A stretch of DNA of 64,000 nt from an uncultured Alphaproteobacteria bacterium (GTDB lineage Bacteria > Pseudomonadota > Alphaproteobacteria > Caulobacterales > Caulobacteraceae): positions 58,210-122,209 of the forward strand of contig CAIJOB010000041.1 in NCBI GenBank assembly GCA_903822175.1, read 5' to 3'. The notes under the pieces are model-generated. The model had not been told where the DNA came from. It did no database searches and saw nothing but the letters and a program-made list of their open reading frames with translations. The stretch's first letter is position 1. Each line of letters starts with the position of its first letter. A program made the translations under genes and the position numbers. Below, piece by piece: positions 17,070 through 25,890 of the stretch.

Positions 17070-18266
17070 ATGAGCGACCGTAGAGACTTCCTGCGCTTCC
17101 TGGCGGCGAGCCCGCTCTATGCCGGCCTGCCGTGGGCGGCGCAGGCCCTGGCGCAGGCGCCGGATGCCGAGCCCATGGTCACCCGCGCCCAGGACGCGCT
17201 CGACGTCTTCGACCTGGAAAAGGTGGCCAGCAAGACCATCCCCATGTCCCACTGGGGCTATCTGATGACCGGGGTCGACGGCGAGGAGACGCTGAGGGCC
17301 AACCGCGAGGCCTACGCCCACTGGCAGCTGCGCACCCGCCGCCTCGTCGACCTCTCCAAGATGGATATGAGCGTCGAGCTGTTCGGCCATCGCTATGCCA
17401 GCCCGATCTTCCTCTGCCCGCTCGGCTACCAGAAGGCGTTCAACCCCGGCGGCGAGGTCGCCGTGGCGCGGGCTGCGAAGACCCGCGACGCGCTACAAAT
17501 CCTCTCGACGGTGAGTTCGACCTCCATCGACGACGTGATCAAGGCCCGCGAGGCGCCGATCTGGTACCAGCTCTACACGACCAACAATCTCGACGTGGCG
17601 ATCAAACTGGTGAAGCAGGCGGAGGCCGCCGGCGCGATTGCCGTGGCCATGACCGTCGACCTGCCGATCGGGCGCAACACCGAGACCGCGACCCGCCTGG
17701 CGCGAGCCGACACGCGGACCTGCACCTCCTGTCATGGACCGACGGGCCCGTCGATGACCGGGCGGCCGATGTTCGCGGGGCTGGGCCTGAGCGGGCCGCT
17801 GGTCAACGCCACCCCGGCGCTGACCTGGGACTTCATCCGCCGCCTGAAGGACGCGACGAATATGAAGGTGCTGGTGAAGGGCCTGGAGTCCGGCGAGGAC
17901 GCGGCCCTGGCGGTGAAATACGGCTGCGACGGCGTGATGGTCTCCAACCACGGCGGGCGCGCCACCGAGACCGCGCGCGGCACGCTGGAGTCGCTGCCCG
18001 AGATCGTAGCGGCGGTGAAGGGCCGCATCCCGGTGCTGGTGGACGGCGGTGTGCGGCGCGGAACGGACGCCCTGAAGGCGCTGGCGCTCGGCGCGACCGC
18101 GGTGGGCATCGGGCGGCCCTACATCTGGGGCCTGGGCGCCTTTGGGCAGGAGGGCGTCGAGCGGACGATGGATGTGCTGAACAACGAGCTGCGGCTGGCC
18201 ATGGGCGGCGTCGGGGCGCGGAGGCTGAAAGAGATCACGCCGGCGGCGCTGATCCGCCGCGCCTAA
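17070..18266 (+). CDS. FMN-dependent alpha-hydroxy-acid dehydrogenase with Tat signal and CXXCH motif
   Basis: 398 residues. The N-terminus is a twin-arginine signal (DRRDFLRFLAASPL, cleavage near ALAQA). The rest is the TIM-barrel FMN domain of the lactate/glycolate oxidase family: SHWGYLMTG (active-site Tyr), YQLYTT, MTVDLPIGRN, VLVKGLESGEDA and the catalytic VSNHGGR. It oxidises a 2-hydroxy acid to a 2-oxo acid. In the variable loop after the Asp motif lies Cys218-Thr-Ser-Cys-His222, a perfect c-type heme attachment motif. Together with Tat export this suggests a periplasmic flavoenzyme that may pass electrons through heme. The ATG follows GGGGGAC; in-frame starts at 17052 and 17004 are less likely. 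Confidence 0.9.
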   Translation: MSDRRDFLRFLAASPLYAGLPWAAQALAQAPDAEPMVTRAQDALDVFDLEKVASKTIPMSHWGYLMTGVDGEETLRANREAYAHWQLRTRRLVDLSKMDMSVELFGHRYASPIFLCPLGYQKAFNPGGEVAVARAAKTRDALQILSTVSSTSIDDVIKAREAPIWYQLYTTNNLDVAIKLVKQAEAAGAIAVAMTVDLPIGRNTETATRLARADTRTCTSCHGPTGPSMTGRPMFAGLGLSGPLVNATPALTWDFIRRLKDATNMKVLVKGLESGEDAALAVKYGCDGVMVSNHGGRATETARGTLESLPEIVAAVKGRIPVLVDGGVRRGTDALKALALGATAVGIGRPYIWGLGAFGQEGVERTMDVLNNELRLAMGGVGARRLKEITPAALIRRA

Positions 18267-19393
18267 GGTCCTTTCGCCGCCTCAGCCCTAGCCTGCGCCG
18301 CCGCGCGGATCGCCTCCCCGGCCTCATCGAACATGAACGGCAGATAGGCGTAGCGGACGCCCGCGGTGACGCGGCGCACCGCGTGTAGGATGGCCGCCGG
18401 AAAGACCACCGCCCAGCCGGCCGGCGCCTTGTAGCCGGCCATGTTGTACTCCGGGAACACCACCTCACCGCCCTCGAAGTCGTCGTTGAGATTGATCGAG
18501 ACGGCAAAGCGCCGGTGCGCCGTGGAGACGTCGCCGTTGTCGACGTGCGGCATGAAGTGCCCGCCGTCCGCCGCCGAATAGCCGCCGATCAGGTGCCGCT
18601 CGACGTAGCTGGTCCGCATGAAGAACAGCTTCTCGATCTCCGGCAGCACGCGGCGGCCGAGCTTCTCCTTCAGCGTCGCGATCAGCGCCGGGTCGCTGAC
18701 GCTGACGTCGCTGCGGCTCTTGATGCTGCGATCAAACACCTTCTTGCCGCCGCTGAAGAAGCCAATGTCGCGACCGCCCTGGCTTTCATGCAGCGCGACA
18801 AGACGGCGGCAAAGCTCCGGCTCCAGCACATTGGGCAGCATCAGGATGGGCGCCGGGCGGGTGACGCCACCGAACAGGTCAGGCGGCGGCAGAGCTTCGA
18901 CGGCCGCGATCACCTCTTCCACTGGCGTCTCGCGCATCGGCCAGATGTTCACGACACGCATCGAGGGATCGAGCAGGATCCACTTGCGGGCGACCGCGGA
19001 GACATTGTCCGTAGCCGCGTTCAGCGGGGTCGCGCCGCAGGCCTTGGACATCTGCCGGTCGAAATCCCAGACGAACCGCACCCCCGACTCGGCGTTCGCC
19101 AGGCCGTGGGCGTCGCGGTCGCCCGGCGTGACGCTGACCCCGAAGAACGAGGCGTGGCTGTCGTCGAACAGGTCGCGGCGCGCGGCCACCGCGTCGATGG
19201 CCTGACGGATGGCCGAATCGTCCGCCGACAGGAAGAAGCCATAGAGCTGATAGCGGCCGGCCAGGGTGACGAAGGCGAACTTCGAATGATCGCCGCACAG
19301 CTGCGGCTCAGCCGGGAACCGGTCGCCGGGCAGCAGCCGCTTGTAGATCGCGCTCGCCGGCGCGGCGGCGTTGGGGTCGGCGGCCTTGGTCAT
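18263..19393 (-). CDS. Fusion of a degenerate redoxin domain with a 2OG-Fe(II) dioxygenase domain
   Basis: 376 residues. The N-terminal 160 residues resemble a peroxiredoxin/AhpC-TSA fold (LLPGDRFP at 20-27, FFLSADDSA, WDFDRQMSKACGA, WILLDPSMRV), but the usual peroxidatic Cys of the Pxx(T/S)xxC motif is missing. The C-terminal part (about 180-376) is a prolyl-4-hydroxylase-like dioxygenase with iron ligands His283 and Asp285 in the FMPHVDNG segment, distal His337, and Arg347 as the probable 2-oxoglutarate ligand. It is cytoplasmic (no signal peptide). The substrate may be a protein side chain or a small molecule. Its stop overlaps the convergent dehydrogenase gene. Confidence 0.85.
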   Translation of the reverse strand: MTKAADPNAAAPASAIYKRLLPGDRFPAEPQLCGDHSKFAFVTLAGRYQLYGFFLSADDSAIRQAIDAVAARRDLFDDSHASFFGVSVTPGDRDAHGLANAESGVRFVWDFDRQMSKACGATPLNAATDNVSAVARKWILLDPSMRVVNIWPMRETPVEEVIAAVEALPPPDLFGGVTRPAPILMLPNVLEPELCRRLVALHESQGGRDIGFFSGGKKVFDRSIKSRSDVSVSDPALIATLKEKLGRRVLPEIEKLFFMRTSYVERHLIGGYSAADGGHFMPHVDNGDVSTAHRRFAVSINLNDDFEGGEVVFPEYNMAGYKAPAGWAVVFPAAILHAVRRVTAGVRYAYLPFMFDEAGEAIRAAAQARAEAAKGP

Positions 19394-19498
19394 TGGCGGA
19401 GGTTATCGCAGAACCGCATCGCGTCTCCAGCGGCGCGCTCGCCTAGGCGCCGGCGACACGATAGCGTGGCCGCTGCACAGGGGATGGAGCGGCCACGG

Positions 19499-20098
19499 AT
19501 GAGATCCATTTTCGCCGCCGCGGCCGCATTAGCGCTGATCCTTGCGCCTGTGCGCGGCCTCGCCGCCGACGTCCATTCCGCGCAGGTCCTGGCAACCAAC
19601 CCGGCGATGCAGGCGATCTTCGCCGCCGACCAGGCCGACCGGATGGACGAGCCCAACGTCGACTTCAAGGTGGTCGCCGGCCGCGACGCCGAGCGCCGGA
19701 TCGCCACTCACAAGCTCTTGGACGAAGGCGCCCTGCACACCGCCGGCGACTATGCGGCGGCGGCCTTCGTCTATCAGCACGGCGGGGCGACCGACGACTA
19801 TCTGCTGGCCCATGTGCTGGCCATGACCGCCGTGGCCAAGGGTGACAAGAACTCGGAATGGATCGTGGCGGCGAGCCTCGACCGCTACCTGATGACCACC
19901 GGCAAGGGCCAAGTGTTCGGCACCCAGTTCACCCGGCCCAAGGCCACGGGCGAGTGGACGCAGGAGCCCTATGACCGCGCGCTCATCTCCGACGCGCTGC
20001 GGATCGAGCTCGGCGTGCCGCCGCAGCCGGCGCAGGTGAAACAGCTCGCCGACATCGCCGCCCACAGTAGGCCGCCCGTCCCGGCGGCCAAGCCTTGA
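19499..20098 (+). CDS. Exported protein of unknown function (DUF6624-like)
   Basis: 199 residues with a signal peptide (MRSIFAAAAALALILAPVRGLAA). The mature part has an ADQADR segment, a repeated Arg/Ala/Asp helix and QHGG...DYLLAHVLAMTA, which reminds me of the DUF6624 family; this is from memory and uncertain. The ATG at 19484 would add five residues. A TTG start for the next gene overlaps this stop, so the two are translated together with the MBL hydrolase at 20095. Confidence 0.78.
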   Translation: MRSIFAAAAALALILAPVRGLAADVHSAQVLATNPAMQAIFAADQADRMDEPNVDFKVVAGRDAERRIATHKLLDEGALHTAGDYAAAAFVYQHGGATDDYLLAHVLAMTAVAKGDKNSEWIVAASLDRYLMTTGKGQVFGTQFTRPKATGEWTQEPYDRALISDALRIELGVPPQPAQVKQLADIAAHSRPPVPAAKP

Positions 20099-21081
20099 GG
20101 CGCGGGTTCGGGTGGCGGCTGGCGGCCGCCGGCGCCGTGGCGCTGATGGCGCTCGGCCTGGCCTTCGCGCCCTATGTCTATGCCGAAGCCTTTCCGTGGC
20201 TGGCGAAGCTCCACCTGCGCACCACGCCGCCGTCGCAGATCTCCGTCGACGCCGCCCCGGGTCCGGCGCTGGGGACCGCGATCGGTGGGCGCTGGCGGGT
20301 GCAGCAGATCGGACCGCAGACCTATGCGCTGGGCGAGCCCGCGAACGATCCCGACAACTACGAATACCTGCTGCTGGGCCAGACCCGCGCCTTGCTGATC
20401 GACGCCGGATCGAGCCCAGACCACGATATCCGCCCGGTGCTGGCGACGCTGACCAAACTGCCGGTGACGACGATCCCGACGCATCTGCATTTCGACCATA
20501 CCGCCGGCCTGAAGTTCGCCGACCGCATCGCGCTCATCGACCTGCCCCAGACCCGGGCGCGCGCCCACAATGATGAGGTCAGGCTCGGGCGCTATCAGTT
20601 CATGGGCACGCTGGGCGGCAGTCATCCCGCGCCGAGCTTCAAGGTCAGCGAATGGGTGAAGCCGGACGGGGTCATCGACCTGGGCGGGCGGCAGGTGCGG
20701 GTGCTGTGGACGCCGGGCCATACGGCGACCTCGATCTCGGTCAGCGATCCAGCGGCGAAGCTCTTGTTCACCGGCGACCTGATCTATCCGACCAGCCTCT
20801 ACGGCTTCATGCCGGACTCCAGCCTCTCGGCCTATGCGGCGACCACCGACCGGCTGCTGGCGCTCATTCCCGCCGACACCACGATCTACGGCGCCCACTG
20901 CTGCCGCAACGACCTCCCGGCCCAGGCGCCCTGGCTGGGGATGAGCGACCTGCGCGACGCCGGCGCCGCGGTGAAGGCCGTCGAGGCCGGAACCGCCCGG
21001 GGCCGCGGCTTCATCGTGCGCCGCTTCCCGGTGAACCCGCGGATGACCCTGATCACCCTCTATCCCTTCGGCAACCGGTAG
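20095..21081 (+). CDS. MBL-fold metallo-hydrolase with N-terminal membrane anchor
   Basis: 328 residues from a TTG start that overlaps the previous stop. A hydrophobic N-terminal segment (about 8-27) is a signal anchor or signal peptide. The metallo-beta-lactamase domain has the metal-binding HLHFDHTAG motif, a second ligand region in LWTPGHTATS, the GDLIYP aspartate and the YGAHCC histidine, so both zinc sites look complete. It is probably a periplasmic hydrolase; the substrate is unknown. It is co-transcribed with the exported protein upstream and the membrane protein downstream. Confidence 0.88.
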   Translation: MRRGFGWRLAAAGAVALMALGLAFAPYVYAEAFPWLAKLHLRTTPPSQISVDAAPGPALGTAIGGRWRVQQIGPQTYALGEPANDPDNYEYLLLGQTRALLIDAGSSPDHDIRPVLATLTKLPVTTIPTHLHFDHTAGLKFADRIALIDLPQTRARAHNDEVRLGRYQFMGTLGGSHPAPSFKVSEWVKPDGVIDLGGRQVRVLWTPGHTATSISVSDPAAKLLFTGDLIYPTSLYGFMPDSSLSAYAATTDRLLALIPADTTIYGAHCCRNDLPAQAPWLGMSDLRDAGAAVKAVEAGTARGRGFIVRRFPVNPRMTLITLYPFGNR

Positions 21082-21092
21082 GGGCGGCACGC

Positions 21093-21650
21093 ATGAACAG
21101 CTTCGAGCTCAGTTTCGGCCTGACCTCGGTGATCCTGGGGCTGGCGCTCGCCCACATGGCCAACGCGGTCCGCAAGCTGCTGCTGCGCGGGCACCAGGTT
21201 GTCTGGGCGCCCGAGCCGGTCATGCTGGCCGTGGTGGTTCTGGTGATCATCGTCGAGAGCTGGATGGAGCAGTTCTCCCGAAGCAGCGCCCCGGTCACGG
21301 ATGCTGTCGCCCTGCTGAATGTGCTGCGCATGATGACGCTCTACTTCGCCGCGGGCTTCTGCCTGCCGGAGCCCGAGCCGGGCGAGGACCGGATCGACCT
21401 GTTCGCCTACTACGACCGCACGCGGTGGTTCACCTACGGGTCCTTCATCGCCGGCCTGACGATCTTCTGGATCTACAACACCGTGGTGACGCCGGCCGGC
21501 TGGCGCGCGGACCTGATCAGCAAGCTCCTTCCGATCGGTGTCTGGGTCGCACTGATGTTCGTCCGCTGGCGGTGGCTGAACCTCGTCCTGCTGCTCGTCC
21601 CTTTGGTGGGCACTGGTTATTCGCTCTATCACTCCGCGGCCGGAAAGTAG
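21093..21650 (+). CDS. Integral membrane protein of unknown function
   Basis: 185 residues with about five hydrophobic helices (near 8-25, 42-58, 75-92, 115-133 and 150-178). It starts 11 bases after the MBL hydrolase stop with a GGGGCGG site, so it belongs to the same operon. There is a conserved-looking FAYYDRTRWFTYGSF segment between helices 3 and 4. I recognise no family. Confidence 0.8.
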   Translation: MNSFELSFGLTSVILGLALAHMANAVRKLLLRGHQVVWAPEPVMLAVVVLVIIVESWMEQFSRSSAPVTDAVALLNVLRMMTLYFAAGFCLPEPEPGEDRIDLFAYYDRTRWFTYGSFIAGLTIFWIYNTVVTPAGWRADLISKLLPIGVWVALMFVRWRWLNLVLLLVPLVGTGYSLYHSAAGK

Positions 21651-21653
21651 GCG

Positions 21654-24086
21654 TCAGGTCCCGCGCGGCTTTGCGCGCGCAGTGGGTTCCGCCACCGACG
21701 GATCCTCCGGCCAGACGTGCTTGGGATAGCGGCCGCGCATGTCGGCCCGCACGTCCTTCCAGGAGCCTTTCCAGAAGCCCGGCAGGTCCTTCGTGGTCTG
21801 GATCGGCTTATGGCCCGGCGAGAGCAGCGAGAAGGTCAGCGGGACGCCGGCCGCCATCGGGTGCGAGGTGAGGCCAAAGACCTCCTGCACGCGGACGTCG
21901 ACGCGAGGCCCGGCGTCGGCGGCGTAGTCGATGGCGAAGCTGTTGCCGGTCGGCGCGGTCCATCGCGCGGGCGCCTGGGCTTCCAGACGCCGCTGCAGGT
22001 CCCAGGGGATCAGGGCGCGTAGCGCCGCGTCGAGGGCGTCGGGCTTGAGGGCGGAGAGGGCGCGGACGCCAGGCAGGATCGGGGCCAGCCAGTCGTCGAG
22101 CGCCCCCAGCAGGGCCGCATCAGAGAGGTCGGGCCAGTCGGGATCGCGGTCGCGCAGGAAGCCCACGCGGAGGCGCAGCGACCTGGCCGCCTCGCCCCAC
22201 GGCAGGACGCCGACGCCCTCGGCGCGGACGCGGTCGAGGAGCGCCGTAGCGATCAGCACGGGGTCTGGGTTCTCGTCGATCGTCTCGCGGACCACGAGGC
22301 GGCCCAGGCGGGTCTGCCGCTTGGCGCGGAGGCGCCCTGCCCCGCTTTCCTCCAGGCGATCCTCTGTGGTGAGCTGGTGGGCGAAGGCGGCGGTGAGTTC
22401 GGCCTCCTCGACCGGGGCGGCCAGCAGGATGCGGTCGCGGCGCTCGGCCCCGCCCAGTTCGGCCACCGCCAGCCAGGTCTCGCGGGCGAGCGCATCGGTC
22501 GGCTCGATGAAGGCGCCACGGCCGCTGACCAGCTGATATTCGCCCTGCGGCCCTCGGGCCCGGGCAATGCGCTCCGGATAGGCGAAGGCGAGCAGCAGGC
22601 CGTCGGACAGTTCTTCGCCCTTACCTTGCCGGCCAGCCATCCCCGCCCAGCGGTCGGCCAGCGTCTTGGCGTCGCGGGCTCGCGGGCTTCGGTCGCGCTC
22701 CAGGCCGTCCAGGCGGTGGCGCAGGTCGACGTCACGGCCGCCGAGGTTGCGCTCGGCGATCAGGGCGGCGATGCGGGCGGCGCGCGGGGCCTGGCCGGTT
22801 TGGGCGGCTTTGAGGATCATGTGGGCTAGGCGGGGGCTCAGCGGCATGTCGGCCAGCGCGCGGCCGTGGGCGGTCAGCACGCCGTCTTCGGTTAGCGCCT
22901 CTAGCCGGATCAGCAGGGCGCGGGCCTCAGCGAAGGCGGCGACGGGTGGCGGATCGAGGAAGGCCAGGCCCGAGGCGTCCTTGGCGCCCCAGCGGGCGAG
23001 GTCGAGGGCGAGGCCCGAGAGGTCAGCGTCGAGGATCTCCGGGTCGGCGTAGGCCGGCAGCGCGCGAGTCTCCGCCTCGTCCCACAGACGATAGCAGACG
23101 CCGGGCTCGGTGCGCCCGGCGCGGCCGCGACGCTGGTCGGCGGCGGCGCGGGAGACACGCACGGTGGCGAGCCGCGTCAGCCCGCTGGCGGGATCGAAGC
23201 GCGGCACGCGGGCCTGACCGGCGTCGATCACCACGCGGACGCCCTGGATGGTCAGACTGGTCTCGGCGATCGAGGTGGCCAGCACCACCTTGCGGGTCCC
23301 GTCAGGCGCCGCCGCGATGGCGCGGTCCTGGTCGCGCGGGTCAAGCGCGCCATATAGCGGGGCGATCTCGACCCTAGGTCTGGGCCGTTCGCGCAACCGC
23401 TCGGCGGTGCGCAGGATTTCGCCCTGCCCTGGCAGGAAAACCAGCAGAGACCCGGTCTCGGCGGCGAGTGCGCGTTCAACCGCGCGGACGGTGCGGTCCT
23501 CCAGGCGCAGTCTTTCGTCACGGCCGAGGTAGTGGGTCTCCACCGGCCACGCGCGGCCCAGGCTCTCGATCACCGGCGCGTCGCCCAGCAACTTCGCCAC
23601 CGCGGCCCCGTCGAGGGTGGCCGACATCACCAGGATGCGCAGGTCTTCCCGCAGTAGCCCTTGCGCATCCCGCGCGAGCGCCAGACCGAGGTCGGCGTCG
23701 AGGCTGCGTTCGTGGAACTCGTCGAAGATCACGCAGGCCACGCCCGCCAGCTCGGGGTCGCCCAGGATCATCCGCGTGAAGACCCCCTCGGTCACGACCT
23801 CGATGCGGGTGGCGGCGGAGACCTTCGACTGCATACGCACGCGGAAGCCGACGGTCTGGCCGACCGGCTCGCCGAGGGTCGCGGCCATCCGCTCGGCGGC
23901 GGCGCGGGCGGCCAGGCGCCGGGGTTCCAGAAGGATGATCTTGCCGCCGGCCATCCAGGCCTCGGTCAGCAGTTCCAGCGGGACGATCGTGGTCTTGCCG
24001 GCCCCTGGCGGCGCCACGAGCACGGCCCTATTCCGTTCGGCGAGCGCCGCCTTCAGGGCCGGCAAAGCCTCATGGATGGGGAACAT
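21654..24086 (-). CDS. hrpB: ATP-dependent RNA helicase HrpB
   Basis: 810 residues, the normal HrpB length. The DEAH-box helicase core has Walker A in APPGAGKTT, motif II as DEFH (usual for HrpB instead of DEAH), motif III SATLDG, motif V TSIAETSLTI and motif VI DQRRGRAGR. A helicase-associated domain (HA2) and the HrpB C-terminal domain follow, including DAGPRVDVRVQEVFGL. HrpB is a cytoplasmic RNA helicase whose precise role is still poorly defined. The gene is convergent with the upstream operon (3 bases between stops) and divergent from the permease. Confidence 0.95.
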   Translation of the reverse strand: MFPIHEALPALKAALAERNRAVLVAPPGAGKTTIVPLELLTEAWMAGGKIILLEPRRLAARAAAERMAATLGEPVGQTVGFRVRMQSKVSAATRIEVVTEGVFTRMILGDPELAGVACVIFDEFHERSLDADLGLALARDAQGLLREDLRILVMSATLDGAAVAKLLGDAPVIESLGRAWPVETHYLGRDERLRLEDRTVRAVERALAAETGSLLVFLPGQGEILRTAERLRERPRPRVEIAPLYGALDPRDQDRAIAAAPDGTRKVVLATSIAETSLTIQGVRVVIDAGQARVPRFDPASGLTRLATVRVSRAAADQRRGRAGRTEPGVCYRLWDEAETRALPAYADPEILDADLSGLALDLARWGAKDASGLAFLDPPPVAAFAEARALLIRLEALTEDGVLTAHGRALADMPLSPRLAHMILKAAQTGQAPRAARIAALIAERNLGGRDVDLRHRLDGLERDRSPRARDAKTLADRWAGMAGRQGKGEELSDGLLLAFAYPERIARARGPQGEYQLVSGRGAFIEPTDALARETWLAVAELGGAERRDRILLAAPVEEAELTAAFAHQLTTEDRLEESGAGRLRAKRQTRLGRLVVRETIDENPDPVLIATALLDRVRAEGVGVLPWGEAARSLRLRVGFLRDRDPDWPDLSDAALLGALDDWLAPILPGVRALSALKPDALDAALRALIPWDLQRRLEAQAPARWTAPTGNSFAIDYAADAGPRVDVRVQEVFGLTSHPMAAGVPLTFSLLSPGHKPIQTTKDLPGFWKGSWKDVRADMRGRYPKHVWPEDPSVAEPTARAKPRGT

Positions 24087-24225
24087 TCTTGCGCTCTAGC
24101 GGTCACTTGCCGCAACGCCAAGCCTTCCCGCTTGACCGTCGAGGCACAACCACGTCACGGTCCCGTCAAATTCATCGGCGGCCAAGTGCGATCGACGCAT
24201 GGGAGAACCGCTGCTCGGAGGTAAA

Positions 24226-25791
24226 ATGTGGCGCATTAAGTCGCTCGACGCGATCCTCGCGACCGCGGAGAAGAAGTCGCTTCACCGCTCGCTGGGACCA
24301 TTCCAACTGACGATGCTCGGCATCGGCGCGGTCATCGGCACCGGTATCTTCGTCCTCACCGCGACAGCGGCCCAGAAGGCCGGGCCGGGCATGATGGTCT
24401 CGTTCATGATCGCCGGCGCCGTCTGCGCGGTCGCCGCCTTGTGCTACTCCGAACTGGCCTCGATGGTCCCCGTCGCGGGCTCAGCCTACACCTATTCCTA
24501 CGCCGTCATGGGCGAACTGGTCGCTTGGCTGGTCGGCTGGGCGCTGATCCTGGAATACGCCTTGGGGGCCAGCGCGGTCGCCGTGGGCTGGTCCGGGCAC
24601 ATCGTGGGCCTGTTCGACGCCATGGGGGTGCACATCCCCCACGCGCTCACCGTCGGCCCCAAGGTGGTCATCGGCTCGTTCCTGGAAGGCGGCGAGGTCG
24701 GCGGGCTCGTCAACCTGCCCGCCGTGATCATCACCGTGCTGGTGACGATCCTGCTGATCATCGGCACCAAGGAAAGCGCCACGGTCAATTCGGTGCTGGT
24801 GGCGATCAAGGTCGCCGCGCTCACCCTGTTCATCGTGCTGACCATCCCGATGATCACCGGCCACATGGATCACTTCACGCCGTTCACACCGCGAGGCTGG
24901 GGCAATCCCCTGGGCTCATCGGGAACGGGGGTGCTGGGCGCCGCGGCCTCAATCTTCTTCGCCTATGTCGGCTTCGACGCGGTCTCGACCGCGGCCGAGG
25001 AGACGAAAAATCCGCAGCGCAACGTGCCGATCGGCCTGATCGGCAGCCTGCTGATCTGCACCCTCTTCTACCTGCTGGCGGCCGGTGGCGCGATCGGCGC
25101 CTTTGGGGCCCAGCCGCTGATGGGGCCGAACGGCGCCTACGACCCGGGTTCGCCCGAGTTCTCCGCCGCCTGCACCGCCATCGGCGCGCACACCCCGCTG
25201 GTCTGCTCCAAGGAGGCGCTGGCCTACGTCCTGCGCGAGACCGGCCACCCGTTCTTCGGCAACATCCTGGCGCTCGCAGCGACCATCGCGCTCCCCTCGG
25301 TCGTGCTCTTGATGATGTACGGCCAGACGCGGATCTTCTTCGTGATGGCGCGCGACGGCCTGCTGCCGCCGGTGCTCTCGACCGTGCACCCGAAGTTCAA
25401 GACGCCCTGGATCATCACCCTGGTGACCGGGATCGTGGTGGCGACCTTCGCGGCCTTCCTGCCGGTGGGCCAGCTTGCCGACTACTCGAACTCCGGCACG
25501 CTGTTCGCCTTTGCGGCAGTGTCGCTGGGGGTGATGATCCTGCGTTTCACCGATCCGAGCCGGGTGCGGCCGTTCCGCACGCCGTTCCTGTTCGTCGTCG
25601 TGCCGGCCTCGATCATCGGCTGCGCGGTGCTGTTCATGAGCCTGGACGGCAAGTCCAAGGGCCTGTTCGTCACCTGGACGGCGATCGGGCTGGTCTTCTA
25701 CTTCTGCTACGGCTTCTGGAAGTCGAACGTCCGCCTGGGCATCGACGAGAACGAGCCGCTGGTCGAGGGCCCGGGCGGCACGCCGCTCTAG
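24226..25791 (+). CDS. APC family amino acid permease
   Basis: 521 residues with about 12 to 14 membrane helices. The first helix carries the APC signature GIGAVIGTGIFVLT, and helix 6 carries FFAYVGFDAVSTAAEETKNP, as in cationic amino acid transporters of the CAT/YfnA type. An insertion between helices 7 and 8 holds two cysteines and looks periplasmic. The ATG is preceded by CGGAGGT. An upstream in-frame ATG at 24199 is less well supported. The gene ends just before a strong rho-independent terminator. Confidence 0.92.
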   Translation: MWRIKSLDAILATAEKKSLHRSLGPFQLTMLGIGAVIGTGIFVLTATAAQKAGPGMMVSFMIAGAVCAVAALCYSELASMVPVAGSAYTYSYAVMGELVAWLVGWALILEYALGASAVAVGWSGHIVGLFDAMGVHIPHALTVGPKVVIGSFLEGGEVGGLVNLPAVIITVLVTILLIIGTKESATVNSVLVAIKVAALTLFIVLTIPMITGHMDHFTPFTPRGWGNPLGSSGTGVLGAAASIFFAYVGFDAVSTAAEETKNPQRNVPIGLIGSLLICTLFYLLAAGGAIGAFGAQPLMGPNGAYDPGSPEFSAACTAIGAHTPLVCSKEALAYVLRETGHPFFGNILALAATIALPSVVLLMMYGQTRIFFVMARDGLLPPVLSTVHPKFKTPWIITLVTGIVVATFAAFLPVGQLADYSNSGTLFAFAAVSLGVMILRFTDPSRVRPFRTPFLFVVVPASIIGCAVLFMSLDGKSKGLFVTWTAIGLVFYFCYGFWKSNVRLGIDENEPLVEGPGGTPL

Positions 25792-25828
25792 GTCTCGCCA
25801 CGCCAGGTTCTTTGGCAATCTGCGACGG

Positions 25829-25860
25829 AAAGGCCCGGGTTTCGCCCGGGCCTTTTCTTA
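25829..25860 (+). terminator. Rho-independent terminator after the permease gene
   Basis: An 11-base perfect stem (AAAGGCCCGGG at 25829-25839 with CCCGGGCCTTT at 25845-25855) around a 5-base TTTCG loop is followed by TCTTAT. It lies 38 bases after the permease stop and would end that transcript before the MBL gene at 25891. Confidence 0.88.
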
Positions 25861-25890
25861 TATGGCGTAAAGCCCGATCATAGGGGCGAC

